A stretch of DNA of 53,273 nucleotides. It comes from a virus. The position numbers and the translations under genes are program-made. The stretch lies in IMG/VR virus record IMGVR_UViG_3300033553_000194, positions 1-53,273 of that record; one strand, given 5' to 3'. Position 1 is the stretch's first letter. Each line of letters opens with the position of its first letter. Of the stretch, positions 15,978 to 25,188 are shown in pieces. The notes under the pieces were generated by a model. It was not told the origin of the DNA, searched no databases, and saw only the letters and a program-made list of their open reading frames with translations.

Positions 15978-16406
15978 ATGAAGCTGCTGACCACTATCCC
16001 CCCTCGCGCAAACGGCACCGTCATTGCCAGGGTGCCGGGCAACAACACGCCTTACCTGTTTGCTGGCGATGATTTGAGCTGCGATGTTGAGCATGATGCT
16101 GACGCCAAGTATTTGCTCGGTCTAGGGCAGTTCGTCCCGGCCTGCGAAGCAGACTTCAGCAAAGCATCAAGTTTGCTCGATAAGCCTGTTCGTCAGGCCG
16201 AAGAAGATCCCGGCTATGAAATCAAGACTGTGGATTTGGACGACGATGAGGCCGGCGATGCTGCTAGCCCATCGGCTGATTTCGACATCCAAACCGCCGA
16301 CGCAAAGGCGCTGCGCGACTTCATCAAAGCCAAGACAGGCAGTGCTCCGCCCGGCGCTACAGGCCTTGATCGGCTTCGCGCAATTGCTGAGACGGTGGCT
16401 GACTGA
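15978..16406 (+). CDS. Unknown structural-region protein
   Basis: In this 142-residue protein the first 60 residues are strand-rich (TIPPRANGTVIARVPGNNTP). The rest is acidic and ends in a helical SAP/HeH-like segment (ADAKALRDFIKAKTGSAP). AAAGGAT lies upstream. It stops in an ATG overlap with the connector gene. Function unknown. Confidence 0.5.
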   Translation: MKLLTTIPPRANGTVIARVPGNNTPYLFAGDDLSCDVEHDADAKYLLGLGQFVPACEADFSKASSLLDKPVRQAEEDPGYEIKTVDLDDDEAGDAASPSADFDIQTADAKALRDFIKAKTGSAPPGATGLDRLRAIAETVAD

Positions 16407-16744
16407 TGGCCATTACCGGCAATCAGGTAGAGGCTCGGGCGCGGATTGGCCTGAACGATCGGATAGAGCCCTTTGGTTGGGATTCTACGTCGGTAATCCT
16501 TCCTTACTTGAATGCCGGTCTTGAGATGTTGAAAGTTCGTCGACCTGATGTGTTCTTCGGTAATTACACAGCATCTCCGTCGATAGTGACACTAGACGAC
16601 GTGTTGCCTATTGATGATTCCTACCTTCAGCCGCTCGCGGATTATGTCTGCGCACGCTGCAATATGCTCGACGACGAGCAGGCAAGCCAAGCTTTATCGA
16701 ATGGTTTCTTTAGCGCATTCGTAGCGCAAGTAGCGGGAGGCTGA
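16406..16744 (+). CDS. Head-tail adaptor-like protein
   Basis: In this 112-residue protein the pattern GLNDRIEPFGWDSTSVILPYLNAGLEML at about residues 15-42 (shown in parts), followed by a DDSYLQPLADYVCARC helix, resembles small phage adaptor proteins (DUF6682-like) that bind under the portal. Position after the capsid genes agrees. Assignment is by eye. Confidence 0.5.
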   Translation: MAITGNQVEARARIGLNDRIEPFGWDSTSVILPYLNAGLEMLKVRRPDVFFGNYTASPSIVTLDDVLPIDDSYLQPLADYVCARCNMLDDEQASQALSNGFFSAFVAQVAGG

Positions 16745-16766
16745 TGGGGCGCTGTGGAGTTCTTGG

Positions 16767-17378
16767 TTGAATGACTTGGTGCCGGAATTGCCGGGGGCGC
16801 TATTGCCGATGGTTGAGCATGCAACGCGCCGCGCTGCACAAGAGTTTTTCAGACGCTCAAGCGTCTGGAAAGAGGATGTTTCGATTGCCTTGGTGGCAGA
16901 TCAACCGCTTTACCCGATTGTTACATCTACCGGAACCGTGCCGGTATTAGTCGTGAGTGCGTCGATTGCTGACAGGGACGTAGATCCAACGCGCCGTGAT
17001 GAAGACATGATTGGCATGTTCGGCCCAGCGTGGCGCGAGGTGAAGGGCGCGCCAGTCGATCTGTTGCAGACTTCCCCTGATTCGGTGCGCATGTTCCCGA
17101 TGCCGGCGGCGTCTGGTGAGTCGCTGATTGCTTCGGTTTCGGTGACGCCTTCGGATGACGCTACGGGCATTCCTGACGCGCTGGCGATACGTTACCGCGA
17201 CGCGATTGCGGCCGGCGCACTGGCCCGCATGATGCTGAGCGCGAAAAAGCCGTGGAGCGATGACGCCCGCGGGACGATGTACTTGAATAAGTTCGAAGCC
17301 GGTATTGGCAAGGCGCAGAGTGATCGAGCGACAGGCTTCGGTCGTGGCCGCGCCGGCTCTCGTTTGACCTGGTGCTGA
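16767..17378 (+). CDS. Probable tail/connector protein
   Basis: This 203-residue protein has a TTG start, preceded by GGAG seven bases upstream; no ATG is available in the open frame. It has an N-terminal helix rich in Arg (ATRRAAQEFFRRSSVW), central strands and a C-terminal helical bundle. The arrangement resembles podoviral gatekeeper/tail-tube proteins. No firm family. Confidence 0.5.
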   Translation: MNDLVPELPGALLPMVEHATRRAAQEFFRRSSVWKEDVSIALVADQPLYPIVTSTGTVPVLVVSASIADRDVDPTRRDEDMIGMFGPAWREVKGAPVDLLQTSPDSVRMFPMPAASGESLIASVSVTPSDDATGIPDALAIRYRDAIAAGALARMMLSAKKPWSDDARGTMYLNKFEAGIGKAQSDRATGFGRGRAGSRLTWC

Positions 17379-17381
17379 CCG

Positions 17382-19013
17382 ATGCTGATCAAGATTGCAA
17401 ACTTCTCCGGCATCGCGCCGAGGGTATCTGCGCGGCTTCTGCAAGATAATCAGGCTCAAGAGGCGACAAATGTAAGGCTCGCGTCTGGAGAGATTCGACC
17501 TTTGCGTGCGCCGCTCGAGGTTGCCGGCACACTCGTTTCAAATGCGCGCACCATTTACCTTCTGATCGACAAATGGCTGTCATGGCCTTCGCGCGTTAAG
17601 GTCGTGGCATCGCCCATCGCAGATACGGATAGCGAGGGCCGCATTTATTACACGGGCGATGGGTTCCCAAAGAAGACATGGCATGCGAAGGCGACATTCG
17701 GTGCGGAGCCGTACCCGTCCGTCAATTGGCAAGGCTTGGCGGTTCCCGGCTTTGCCTTGGCCGCAACGCTCAGCCCAGCCGTCGGCGTTATCCCGTCAGG
17801 CACTTATGCCTACGTCGCCACGCTGGTCAATCGATTCGGCCCTGCGGCTTCTGGCGTGCTTGAAGAGTCTCGGCCATGCCCTGCAACGCTAATCACTTTC
17901 ACAAGCCCAAGCTCAGTTCAGGTGACGCGCCCAGCGCTGCCGACGACATACGAAGGCCGCCCGGTAGCACTGGCTTATGAGTTCTGGCGGGTGTATCGAT
18001 CAAACGAGCTGGGGCAATATCAGCTCGTGTCCGGCGACATCCCTATTGCGACGACAACGTTTGATGATGTTCTGGCTGCGCCAAAGAGCACGGCACTCCC
18101 AAGCATCAATTGGCATGAGCTGCCAGATGATGCGGGCGGACTGGTTGCAATGGTCAACGGGGTTCTTGCGGCATTCAGGGGGAATGAGGTTCTGTTTTGT
18201 GAACCGTGGTTTCCGCATGCGTGGCCGATTCAGTACCGACAGACTATCCCCGCAAAGATTCTGGCAATTGCTCCGGCAGGCGCTTCGCTAATTGTTCTCA
18301 CGGATGGAACGCCGTACATCATTACCGGCTCACACCCTGATAGCTTCTCGCAAGAGCAGATCAATATCTTCTCCCCGCTCGCCTCGCCTGAGTCTGTCGT
18401 GGCTGATGGGTATAGCGTGATGTACGCTTCTCGCGATGGCATCGCCTCAATTTCATCGACTGGTGCGCATGATCTAGTATCGCGCAGCATGTTCGACATT
18501 GAGGACTGGCGCGACTTGGCCCCGTCAAGCATGGTCGGGACGACTTATTACGGCGGTTATCTGGTCTTCTATGAGGATCATGGCGGATCAGAAATAACCA
18601 AGCGCGCTTTGTGGCTCCAGACCCGAGACAGCCCGACATTGGTTCGGGTTGAGATGGCGGGAGTTGCCGCGCACAAAGAATTCTTCCTGACGGAAACCAA
18701 TAGTATTTTGGAATTCGACGCCAATCCAGTCGCGAAAATGGCGGGCCTTGTTTGGCGTTCAAAGGTTTTTACCGTCCCTGCGCCAAAGAATTTTGGTTGC
18801 GTACAGGTGCAGGCGAGCTTTCCTGGAACGGTCACGGTAAAGATCTTTGCTGATGGCGTGTTGCGTGCGGAGCGGTCGATCACAAGCACGCGTACGGTGA
18901 AGCTGCCGGCCGGATACCTTGCGCGTGATTTTGAGCTTGAGATTTCAGCGGACATTGCGGTGCAATCAGTCTCGATGGCGGTGACGATGACAGAATTGAG
19001 GGTCACGTCATGA
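17382..19013 (+). CDS. Tail structural protein, probably beta-propeller
   Basis: This 543-residue protein begins IKIANFSGIAPRVSARLL, the usual opening of podoviral tail-hub proteins, then has repeated short strand blocks (LIVLTDGTPYIITG, SVMYASRDGIASIS, YLVFYEDH) suggesting a propeller. The C-terminal 90 residues look like a small beta-sandwich. Likely part of the short tail between connector and fibre. ATGA overlap with the fibre gene. Confidence 0.6.
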   Translation: MLIKIANFSGIAPRVSARLLQDNQAQEATNVRLASGEIRPLRAPLEVAGTLVSNARTIYLLIDKWLSWPSRVKVVASPIADTDSEGRIYYTGDGFPKKTWHAKATFGAEPYPSVNWQGLAVPGFALAATLSPAVGVIPSGTYAYVATLVNRFGPAASGVLEESRPCPATLITFTSPSSVQVTRPALPTTYEGRPVALAYEFWRVYRSNELGQYQLVSGDIPIATTTFDDVLAAPKSTALPSINWHELPDDAGGLVAMVNGVLAAFRGNEVLFCEPWFPHAWPIQYRQTIPAKILAIAPAGASLIVLTDGTPYIITGSHPDSFSQEQINIFSPLASPESVVADGYSVMYASRDGIASISSTGAHDLVSRSMFDIEDWRDLAPSSMVGTTYYGGYLVFYEDHGGSEITKRALWLQTRDSPTLVRVEMAGVAAHKEFFLTETNSILEFDANPVAKMAGLVWRSKVFTVPAPKNFGCVQVQASFPGTVTVKIFADGVLRAERSITSTRTVKLPAGYLARDFELEISADIAVQSVSMAVTMTELRVTS

Positions 19014-22000
19014 GTCGCCTTACGTCAATTCCAGAGCCGGGCGACGATGGGCGATCACTCCAGCGTACAACAAAGGCGCTCAAGCAAAACGTCGAGGTTA
19101 TTACCGGGCAGCGTGGCAACAAACTATACGGCCTGCCGGTCAATACAAGCATCCTTGCGATTATCACGAAGCTGAACGAAGTCATTCAGCGCCTACAGGG
19201 CGGCGAATCAGGCAGCGCAGGCGGATCGGTTCCGTTTGCACTCTTGCCGGAAGGCATTGCGCAGCTGCCCGGCATGCAGGACATTCCTGCCGGGTACGAT
19301 ACTCCGGGCATCAAAGCGGCTGGCGGCATTGTTGCGGTCGATGACGCAACAGCCATTACGGCCCCGCCCGGCAGCCCGCCTCCTGGCGGAGAAAACTATC
19401 TAGCGGTGTTCGACAAGGCCACAAAGAAGATGGCGGCTTGGGACGCAGCAGCCGGGCACTACACATTTGCCGTTTCAGCAGCCGACATCGCCGGCCGGAT
19501 CGCCGAGGCCAATGCGCCGCAGACGATGCTCGATGCCATTGTTGATCTGGACGCGGGGATTCTTGCGGAAGAAACGGCCCGCATCGGCGCAGACGCCACG
19601 CTGCAAATCCGGGCAACTGCGCTTGAGACGAGCGTCAATCACGCGACTACAGGTCTGCCCGCAACTTACGCCAAGGTGGCGGCTGAAGAAACGGCCCGCG
19701 CCAATGCTGATTCAGCGCTTGCTACACGCGCAACGAGTCTTGAGGCAACGGTTAATCACAGTACGACTGGCGTTGCGGCCTCTTACGCGCGCATCACTGC
19801 CGAGGAAACTGCTCGCACGAATGCTGATTCAGCACTGGCTTCACGTGCTACGGCTCTCGAAGCCTCCGCTACGGGCGGCGGCAACTTGATCCCTGACGCG
19901 GGGTTTGAGGCAGGCATTGGGCCTGCTGTATTAGGCGGGAAGTCAGTCCCTGCAGATCCGACTCTGAACTTCGGCGTCAATTATGTGGGCGATCCGTATC
20001 ACCCGCCCGGCATGAATAGTATTGGTGGGAACCGTCCGGGGACATGTACCGGAACGCAAGACTTAATCATCAGTGCGTATATCCCGGTAGAGCCCTCTGC
20101 GCGCTATTGCGTCTCTGGATGGCTGGCAAATCATCGTGGGCAGGCTGATATTGCGATGTTCTTTGCCGACTCATCGCAGGTTTACATCAGCGAAGTCCAT
20201 TCGCCGGTTGTGACTGAGGCGACGAATGGGGGGTCTAACCTAGCTGGCTTTCAGCGTACAAGTGTTTTTGTGGTCTCTCCGGCAAACGCCCGCTACGTCA
20301 GAGTATTTTTCAGGATGTATCCGGTTGTTGGTCTGGTTGATCATTATGCGTGGCTCGTCCGCCCAATGCTTGAGCGTGCCAGCGCAGCGCAAACGCAGCC
20401 CTCGCCGTGGTCGGCTGGGGCTGTTGGCGCCTATGCCCGCATTTCATCCGCCGAGACGGCCATTGCGACGGAGACGAGCGCCCGCGCAACGGCGGTGAGT
20501 CAGGTCGCAGCCCGGCTCAATGACGGTGGAGACATCAAGACGGCGATTGTGCAGACGCAGACCACCGCGAATGCGACGGCGGCGGGGCTTGCGAGTACCT
20601 ACAGCCTAACGCTCTCTGCTGGCGGTGCCATAAGCGGGATCAAGGCCTTCAACGATGGTTCGACAAGTGCGTTACGCATCACGGGCGATCAGGTATCGAT
20701 CACGCCCGGAAACCTCGTTATTGACGACGGGTTCTACTCCCCGCAATGGTGGTCTGGCGGGTGGGTGGCTGGAGGCAATGCAACATGGCCTACCAACTTT
20801 ACTCCGCAGGATGGTGACGGGCTGTCGCAGCCAAAGCGGTTTTTATGGATTAGCCCGGGGGCGTTTGCTGCGATAGCGGGAAAGACTGTTGCGGCTGAGC
20901 CTGGGGCCGCATATCGAGTCCGCTTGCGCATTTATAGATCGGAAGATTTTACGGGGAATATTTTTGCGGGCATGCACATCCCTGGTGTGGTGTGGGCCAT
21001 GCCCGGCCCAGTGGTTTCAAATGCCTGGGATGGCGGGATGGCCCACCTGAGCAACTTGGAGGGCTTGGGTAGTTGGCAAACCTATGCCGGAATTTACACA
21101 ACGTCGTCGGCACATTCATACCTTCAAACGCGTATTGATGCAGAGGTCTTGACCGGGTTCGTCGGGATTTACCTAGAGTGCGTTCGCGCTACTGGTGCAA
21201 GCTTGATCGTCGACGGTGAAGTCACCGCCACAAAGCTTGCCGTAGCATCCGTCAGCACCGCAGCGTTGCAGGCTGGAGCAGCAACTTTCGACAAGATTTC
21301 GGTGGCATCGCTCGGCGCGATCAGCGCCAATCTCGGGTCGATTATTACAGCGTCTATTGATCTGGCTGGCGGTAGTGGCTGGCAGTACATCCGCACCGCG
21401 AGCAAGTGGTGGGGTGATGGCGTTAATGGCTGGATCAGCGCAGCCCGCCCCGAGAATGGCAGCTACTTCCAAGAGTTCCGAGCGTCCTCCGGCAATTCCC
21501 TGATTCTGGAGCAGAAGTCCGGTGGGCCGGACTTCGGCGGTACTTACTACAACCTACAGCTTGTCGACCCGAATGGGCTGACTAGGCTGCACATCAATCC
21601 GGCTGCGTCGATCTGCACAATCCGTGGTCGCATTGAGGCAGATGAGGGGTATTTTTCCGGGACGCTCAACGCGCCCAGCGGCACATTCGGCACGATCACT
21701 GCCGGCTATATGCAAAATTCAGGCAATACATGCTCCCTGAATTTGAACGCTAGTGGCACAACGCCGCTGCTGCGTGCAGGCTCACGAGACTTGATCCTTG
21801 CGAGCGGCAAGACGCAATTTCAGAACGAAATCTGGTCGCAGTGGGTGATTTTAAATAAGTCCATTCTCACGCTTGATCCGGGAGGTGGCGGATTTTATAC
21901 ATATGAAGGGGCCGTCTCTCATGAGTTTGACTTGGGGGCTAATTTCGACGTAGGCGCACTCGGATCGCAAACCTTCACGACTCGTGTGTGGGGTTATACC

Positions 22001-22225
22001 GCCACATGGAATCAGTATACAACTAAGCGTATAGGCGTTTCAGGGACTGTGCGGTACATGATGCCGCCAGCGTCAGGAGGGTCTTGGTCGACTTGCCGTC
22101 TAGTGGTCTCTGTGAGTATTGCACTTTTTAATTCAGACGGCTCTGCGGTAGCAGTAGGGGTAGTTATGGGATATGACAACTTTGTTGTTGACCAACTTGG
22201 TATTGCAGTTGCGGGGTTATCCTAA
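19010..22225 (+). CDS. Tail fibre / central tip protein
   Basis: This 1071-residue protein starts with a short virion-binding region. Residues about 185-290 contain three similar 39-residue coiled-coil repeats (EETARxxADxxLxxRAxxLE). A beta-sandwich domain follows (about 295-470), then another coiled coil, a second carbohydrate-binding-like domain and a C-terminal strand-rich end. The family resembles lambda J/DUF1983 tip fibres, which bind the host surface. It is followed by the chaperone gene with a TAATG overlap. Confidence 0.75.
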   Translation: MSRLTSIPEPGDDGRSLQRTTKALKQNVEVITGQRGNKLYGLPVNTSILAIITKLNEVIQRLQGGESGSAGGSVPFALLPEGIAQLPGMQDIPAGYDTPGIKAAGGIVAVDDATAITAPPGSPPPGGENYLAVFDKATKKMAAWDAAAGHYTFAVSAADIAGRIAEANAPQTMLDAIVDLDAGILAEETARIGADATLQIRATALETSVNHATTGLPATYAKVAAEETARANADSALATRATSLEATVNHSTTGVAASYARITAEETARTNADSALASRATALEASATGGGNLIPDAGFEAGIGPAVLGGKSVPADPTLNFGVNYVGDPYHPPGMNSIGGNRPGTCTGTQDLIISAYIPVEPSARYCVSGWLANHRGQADIAMFFADSSQVYISEVHSPVVTEATNGGSNLAGFQRTSVFVVSPANARYVRVFFRMYPVVGLVDHYAWLVRPMLERASAAQTQPSPWSAGAVGAYARISSAETAIATETSARATAVSQVAARLNDGGDIKTAIVQTQTTANATAAGLASTYSLTLSAGGAISGIKAFNDGSTSALRITGDQVSITPGNLVIDDGFYSPQWWSGGWVAGGNATWPTNFTPQDGDGLSQPKRFLWISPGAFAAIAGKTVAAEPGAAYRVRLRIYRSEDFTGNIFAGMHIPGVVWAMPGPVVSNAWDGGMAHLSNLEGLGSWQTYAGIYTTSSAHSYLQTRIDAEVLTGFVGIYLECVRATGASLIVDGEVTATKLAVASVSTAALQAGAATFDKISVASLGAISANLGSIITASIDLAGGSGWQYIRTASKWWGDGVNGWISAARPENGSYFQEFRASSGNSLILEQKSGGPDFGGTYYNLQLVDPNGLTRLHINPAASICTIRGRIEADEGYFSGTLNAPSGTFGTITAGYMQNSGNTCSLNLNASGTTPLLRAGSRDLILASGKTQFQNEIWSQWVILNKSILTLDPGGGGFYTYEGAVSHEFDLGANFDVGALGSQTFTTRVWGYTATWNQYTTKRIGVSGTVRYMMPPASGGSWSTCRLVVSVSIALFNSDGSAVAVGVVMGYDNFVVDQLGIAVAGLS

Positions 22226-22721
22226 TGACCATCAAATACAAAATTGATTCAGAAGGTGTTCTGGTCGGGTTCGTTCGCGCATTGCCCGGCTGCGTTTTAG
22301 ATCACCCAGAATTGTATGTTGTAGAGCCTCCCCCAGAAGCTCCTACCGGAAAAGTCGCCGTGTGGGATGGCTCACAGTGGGGAATTGAAGACGCAAAGCC
22401 TTACGTTGCGCCTGAGCCACCCAGCGCCCCAGCGCCCCAGCGCCAACACAAGCGGAAGTTATCGCCTCCTATACCGCTGCGCTGGATCAATTCATCGACG
22501 CCAAGGCGCGCGAGCGTCAGTACGACAATCGAATGACGTGTGCGATGCGGGCAGGTTACCCCGGCCCGTTTCAGGCAGAGGGCATCGCCTTCGGGACTTG
22601 GATGGATTCGTGCTATGAGGCGGGTTATGCGCTAATGGCTGATGTTCTTGCGGGCGTGAAGCCCATGCCGACCGTCGAAGCGATGCTCGCGAGCATGCCG
22701 GCGATGGCTTGGCCGGAATGA
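22225..22721 (+). pseudogene. Tail fibre assembly chaperone, out of frame at an 8-bp repeat
   Basis: The N-terminal part (22225 to about 22440) is a small strand-rich domain followed by a Pro-rich hinge. The C-terminal part, in another frame, reads EVIASYTAALDQFIDAKARE and continues to NRMTCAMRAGYPGPFQAEG ... to the stop at 22721, as in phage tail-assembly chaperones placed after fibre genes. The two halves are split by three perfect copies of CCCAGCGC (22420-22443). Removing one copy restores a single frame of about 162 codons. As written, the first frame stops at 22536. Mutation, phase variation and assembly error are all possible. Confidence 0.75.
22420..22443 (+). repeat. Octanucleotide tandem repeat, 3 copies
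   Basis: CCCAGCGC repeated three times without mismatch. Since 8 is not a multiple of 3, each gain or loss moves the chaperone frame; 2 or 5 copies give the open frame. Confidence 0.9.
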
Positions 22722-22810
22722 GCCACGTAAGGGCAGTTCTTTTCACGCGACAAGAGACGACGCGCGGCGGAGTCAGTTAAGCGGATCTTCAGAAACCCTA
22801 GCTAGTCGTC

Positions 22811-22825
22811 GCGCCGTGTATGGCA
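22811..22825 (+). promoter_or_regulatory. Late-promoter-like 15-mer, copy 4
   Basis: GCGCCGTGTATGGCA, 39 bases before the ATG at 22865. It opens the ejection-protein block. Confidence 0.7.
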
Positions 22826-22864
22826 GCCTACAAGTGCTATGCGAAATCGATCGTCGAGGGGTGT

Positions 22865-24010
22865 ATGAATAAACGGAAACTTGCTGAGATTGTCCGAAAA
22901 GAAGGAGTCCGTGAGTCTCCACGAGACACGGTTCTTGCCCATATTCGACCAGATGAAGCTGAGCTGTTAAAAAAGCTTGGCGGGTCTGGCCGTATTTTGT
23001 CTACGGGACTACCCTCGTTTGACGATAGCGGCGATAGTGGGGACGGTAGCGACAGTGGTGGCGACGGCGACGATAGTGGTGCCGATAGCGACGGCAGCGA
23101 GGGAAATAGCGACGGTAGTAGTGGAAATAGCGGCGATGGAGATAGCAACGGCGGCCCGAGCGACGCAGACGGAAATCCTAACGGCGACGGCCCGGATGGC
23201 ACGGGGAATAATAGCAATTCAGCAGGGGGTGGATCTACATCTGGACAGAGCAGCGACGGGCAAAATAGCAACGGCCCGAATGGCGAGCCCAGTACCGCGC
23301 AACAAGAAGCGTTTAACGCAGAAGTTGACGCGGCCATCAATAACAATGCCCCAACATCTTTCGATACGTCTCCAGAGCAAGAATCCCAAAACGAGGCCAC
23401 GGCAGCACATGGGAATAACACTGATACCAGCACGGCAATGGGACAGGCGACACAAGACGCCATAACTGCTGCTCTCAGCAACCCTACGGCATATTCGCAT
23501 GCTTTTGGTGTTGAGGCTCCTGTGTCAATGTTTTCGTCCACGCCAACTTTCTCTCAGGTCGCGAAAGCGGTTGGTATGCCAACGGTTAGCTTTGCTCTAG
23601 CGGCCTTGACTAACAATCCGATTGGAATGGCCACGAGTGTTACAAAGGGGGCCTCGAATATGGCCTCATTGATGGGAACGCAGACGGTGGGCCATAACAC
23701 AGCCGCGCAAGCCGCCCTCAGTGCTAACGATGCAGCCAATAATTCAACCAGCAATTCGACCAATGGAGTCGGAACGGGTGCTGGAGCAAATTCCGGGGCA
23801 AATACTGGAGCAGGGAGCGGAGAGAATTCCGGAGGGGATTCCAGTTTTGAGAGCAGCCCGGATGTGAGCAGTGGGGCTACGAGAAACTCGCCAGCAGACG
23901 TTGCGTCAACCATTGGCGTAATCAATCCGCAAACAGAAAGCCGCATAACGCCTCCGTTAGCAAGACTTGGAACATTCCCAATGGCAGAACAATTATGGTG
24001 GAGATCTTGA
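22865..24010 (+). CDS. Probable internal virion (ejection) protein, low-complexity
   Basis: In this 381-residue protein, a basic N terminus (residues 1-40) is followed by about 110 residues almost wholly Ser, Asp, Gly and Asn, then Ala/Asn/Thr-rich sequence with a more hydrophobic stretch near 230-270 (SFALAALTNNPIGMATSV). The ATG at 22865 has GAGGGG before it. Low-complexity, flexible proteins in this position, before the giant polyvalent gene, are usually ejected with DNA. Function inferred from place. Confidence 0.5.
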   Translation: MNKRKLAEIVRKEGVRESPRDTVLAHIRPDEAELLKKLGGSGRILSTGLPSFDDSGDSGDGSDSGGDGDDSGADSDGSEGNSDGSSGNSGDGDSNGGPSDADGNPNGDGPDGTGNNSNSAGGGSTSGQSSDGQNSNGPNGEPSTAQQEAFNAEVDAAINNNAPTSFDTSPEQESQNEATAAHGNNTDTSTAMGQATQDAITAALSNPTAYSHAFGVEAPVSMFSSTPTFSQVAKAVGMPTVSFALAALTNNPIGMATSVTKGASNMASLMGTQTVGHNTAAQAALSANDAANNSTSNSTNGVGTGAGANSGANTGAGSGENSGGDSSFESSPDVSSGATRNSPADVASTIGVINPQTESRITPPLARLGTFPMAEQLWWRS

Positions 24011-25182
24011 TGAACGACATCATGGCAACAAGCAATCCAATCGACCAGCCAGACAAGCCTGCGCCATCTCTCAATGGCAATGATCCGTGGCCGGCGTCTG
24101 ACCCGTTCGGGCCGACGCTGACAACTGGCATGGGTATGGACGAATCAACCGGCATGCCGCTTGGGCAGCCTTCCACGCAGGGCTATCAGGGTCACGGCGC
24201 AACACCGCCTCCGGGCGTCTCAATTGGTGGAGGTGCGGAAGCTACGCCACCTTCAGCCAGAACCGTAACAGGCCGGCGCAATATGCGTACCGGGCTCACA
24301 AACGCCGAGATTGCGCAGCGCGGGATTGGAATGCTGCCGCTTGGCACAACGGCATCTGCCACGGCAATGAGCGGGGCGGGATCGTCTCCGGTCGGGATAA
24401 ACAACCAGGTCGCCGATAACAACCTTGGGTATCGACTGAATCAGGCTTCACTGGCGCAGCCGGCCATTGTCAATACGATGGAGCTTGGCAGCGATGCGGC
24501 GAGTTTGCAGATGCGGCAGTCTGAGATGGCGGCGGCGGCGGCTGACGGGCAGCGCCAGACTTACGCACTTCAATGGGATCCCGTAACAAAAAAATTCATC
24601 AGCGAAGCAGATAGCTACGGCAGCGAAGCAGATCAGGCGGAGTCTGCTGCGAAGGCTGGGTCTGCTGCAGACCTGGCAGAGAATCAGGCGCGCGAAGGTA
24701 GCGCGAGAAGTATGGCTGCGATGGGCATCAATCCAAACAGCGGACGATTCGTTGGGTTGCAAGACTCAATCGGGATTCAGGGCGCAGCCAATAAAGCCGC
24801 AATGATGACGGCCGCAGCAAACGAGCGAAAAGACAAGGGTATTTCATTGCGCCAGGCAGCAACCCAGCTCGGGAGTACGGCGCTCAATAACGCCAACAAT
24901 ACCGCGACAATTGCGTCGAGCCTTGGGACGAGCGCGACCAATTCAGCGAACGCTGGCGTATCTGACCTTCTCAATACGTCGGCAATGGTTGGACAAGGGT
25001 TTAACGCACAGCAAAACGCCCAGGCTACAGCGCAAGGCGCTTCGGATAATGCTGCATCAAGATCCTTGTCGAGCGAGCGCTACGACGCTGCGAAAGCGGA
25101 AGCAGACGCAGCAAGAGAGACGCAGCAATGGGTATCTGGTGCGCAGGCAGCCGGATCCATCATTTCAAGCCTTTGGGGGTAA
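24010..25182 (+). CDS. Probable internal virion (ejection) protein
   Basis: A 390-residue Ala/Ser/Gln/Asn-rich protein, disordered at first and then long helices (residues about 145-385) with few large hydrophobic residues. It starts in a TGATG overlap. It resembles podoviral ejection proteins in composition and place. No enzymatic motif seen. Confidence 0.5.
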   Translation: MNDIMATSNPIDQPDKPAPSLNGNDPWPASDPFGPTLTTGMGMDESTGMPLGQPSTQGYQGHGATPPPGVSIGGGAEATPPSARTVTGRRNMRTGLTNAEIAQRGIGMLPLGTTASATAMSGAGSSPVGINNQVADNNLGYRLNQASLAQPAIVNTMELGSDAASLQMRQSEMAAAAADGQRQTYALQWDPVTKKFISEADSYGSEADQAESAAKAGSAADLAENQAREGSARSMAAMGINPNSGRFVGLQDSIGIQGAANKAAMMTAAANERKDKGISLRQAATQLGSTALNNANNTATIASSLGTSATNSANAGVSDLLNTSAMVGQGFNAQQNAQATAQGASDNAASRSLSSERYDAAKAEADAARETQQWVSGAQAAGSIISSLWG

Positions 25183-25188
25183 TCGAAT

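Noticed and set aside
22837-23541. Minus-strand Ser/Pro/Leu ORF of 234 codons
   Set aside because: Shadow of the Ser/Asp/Gly low-complexity region on the plus strand, with no ribosome site.
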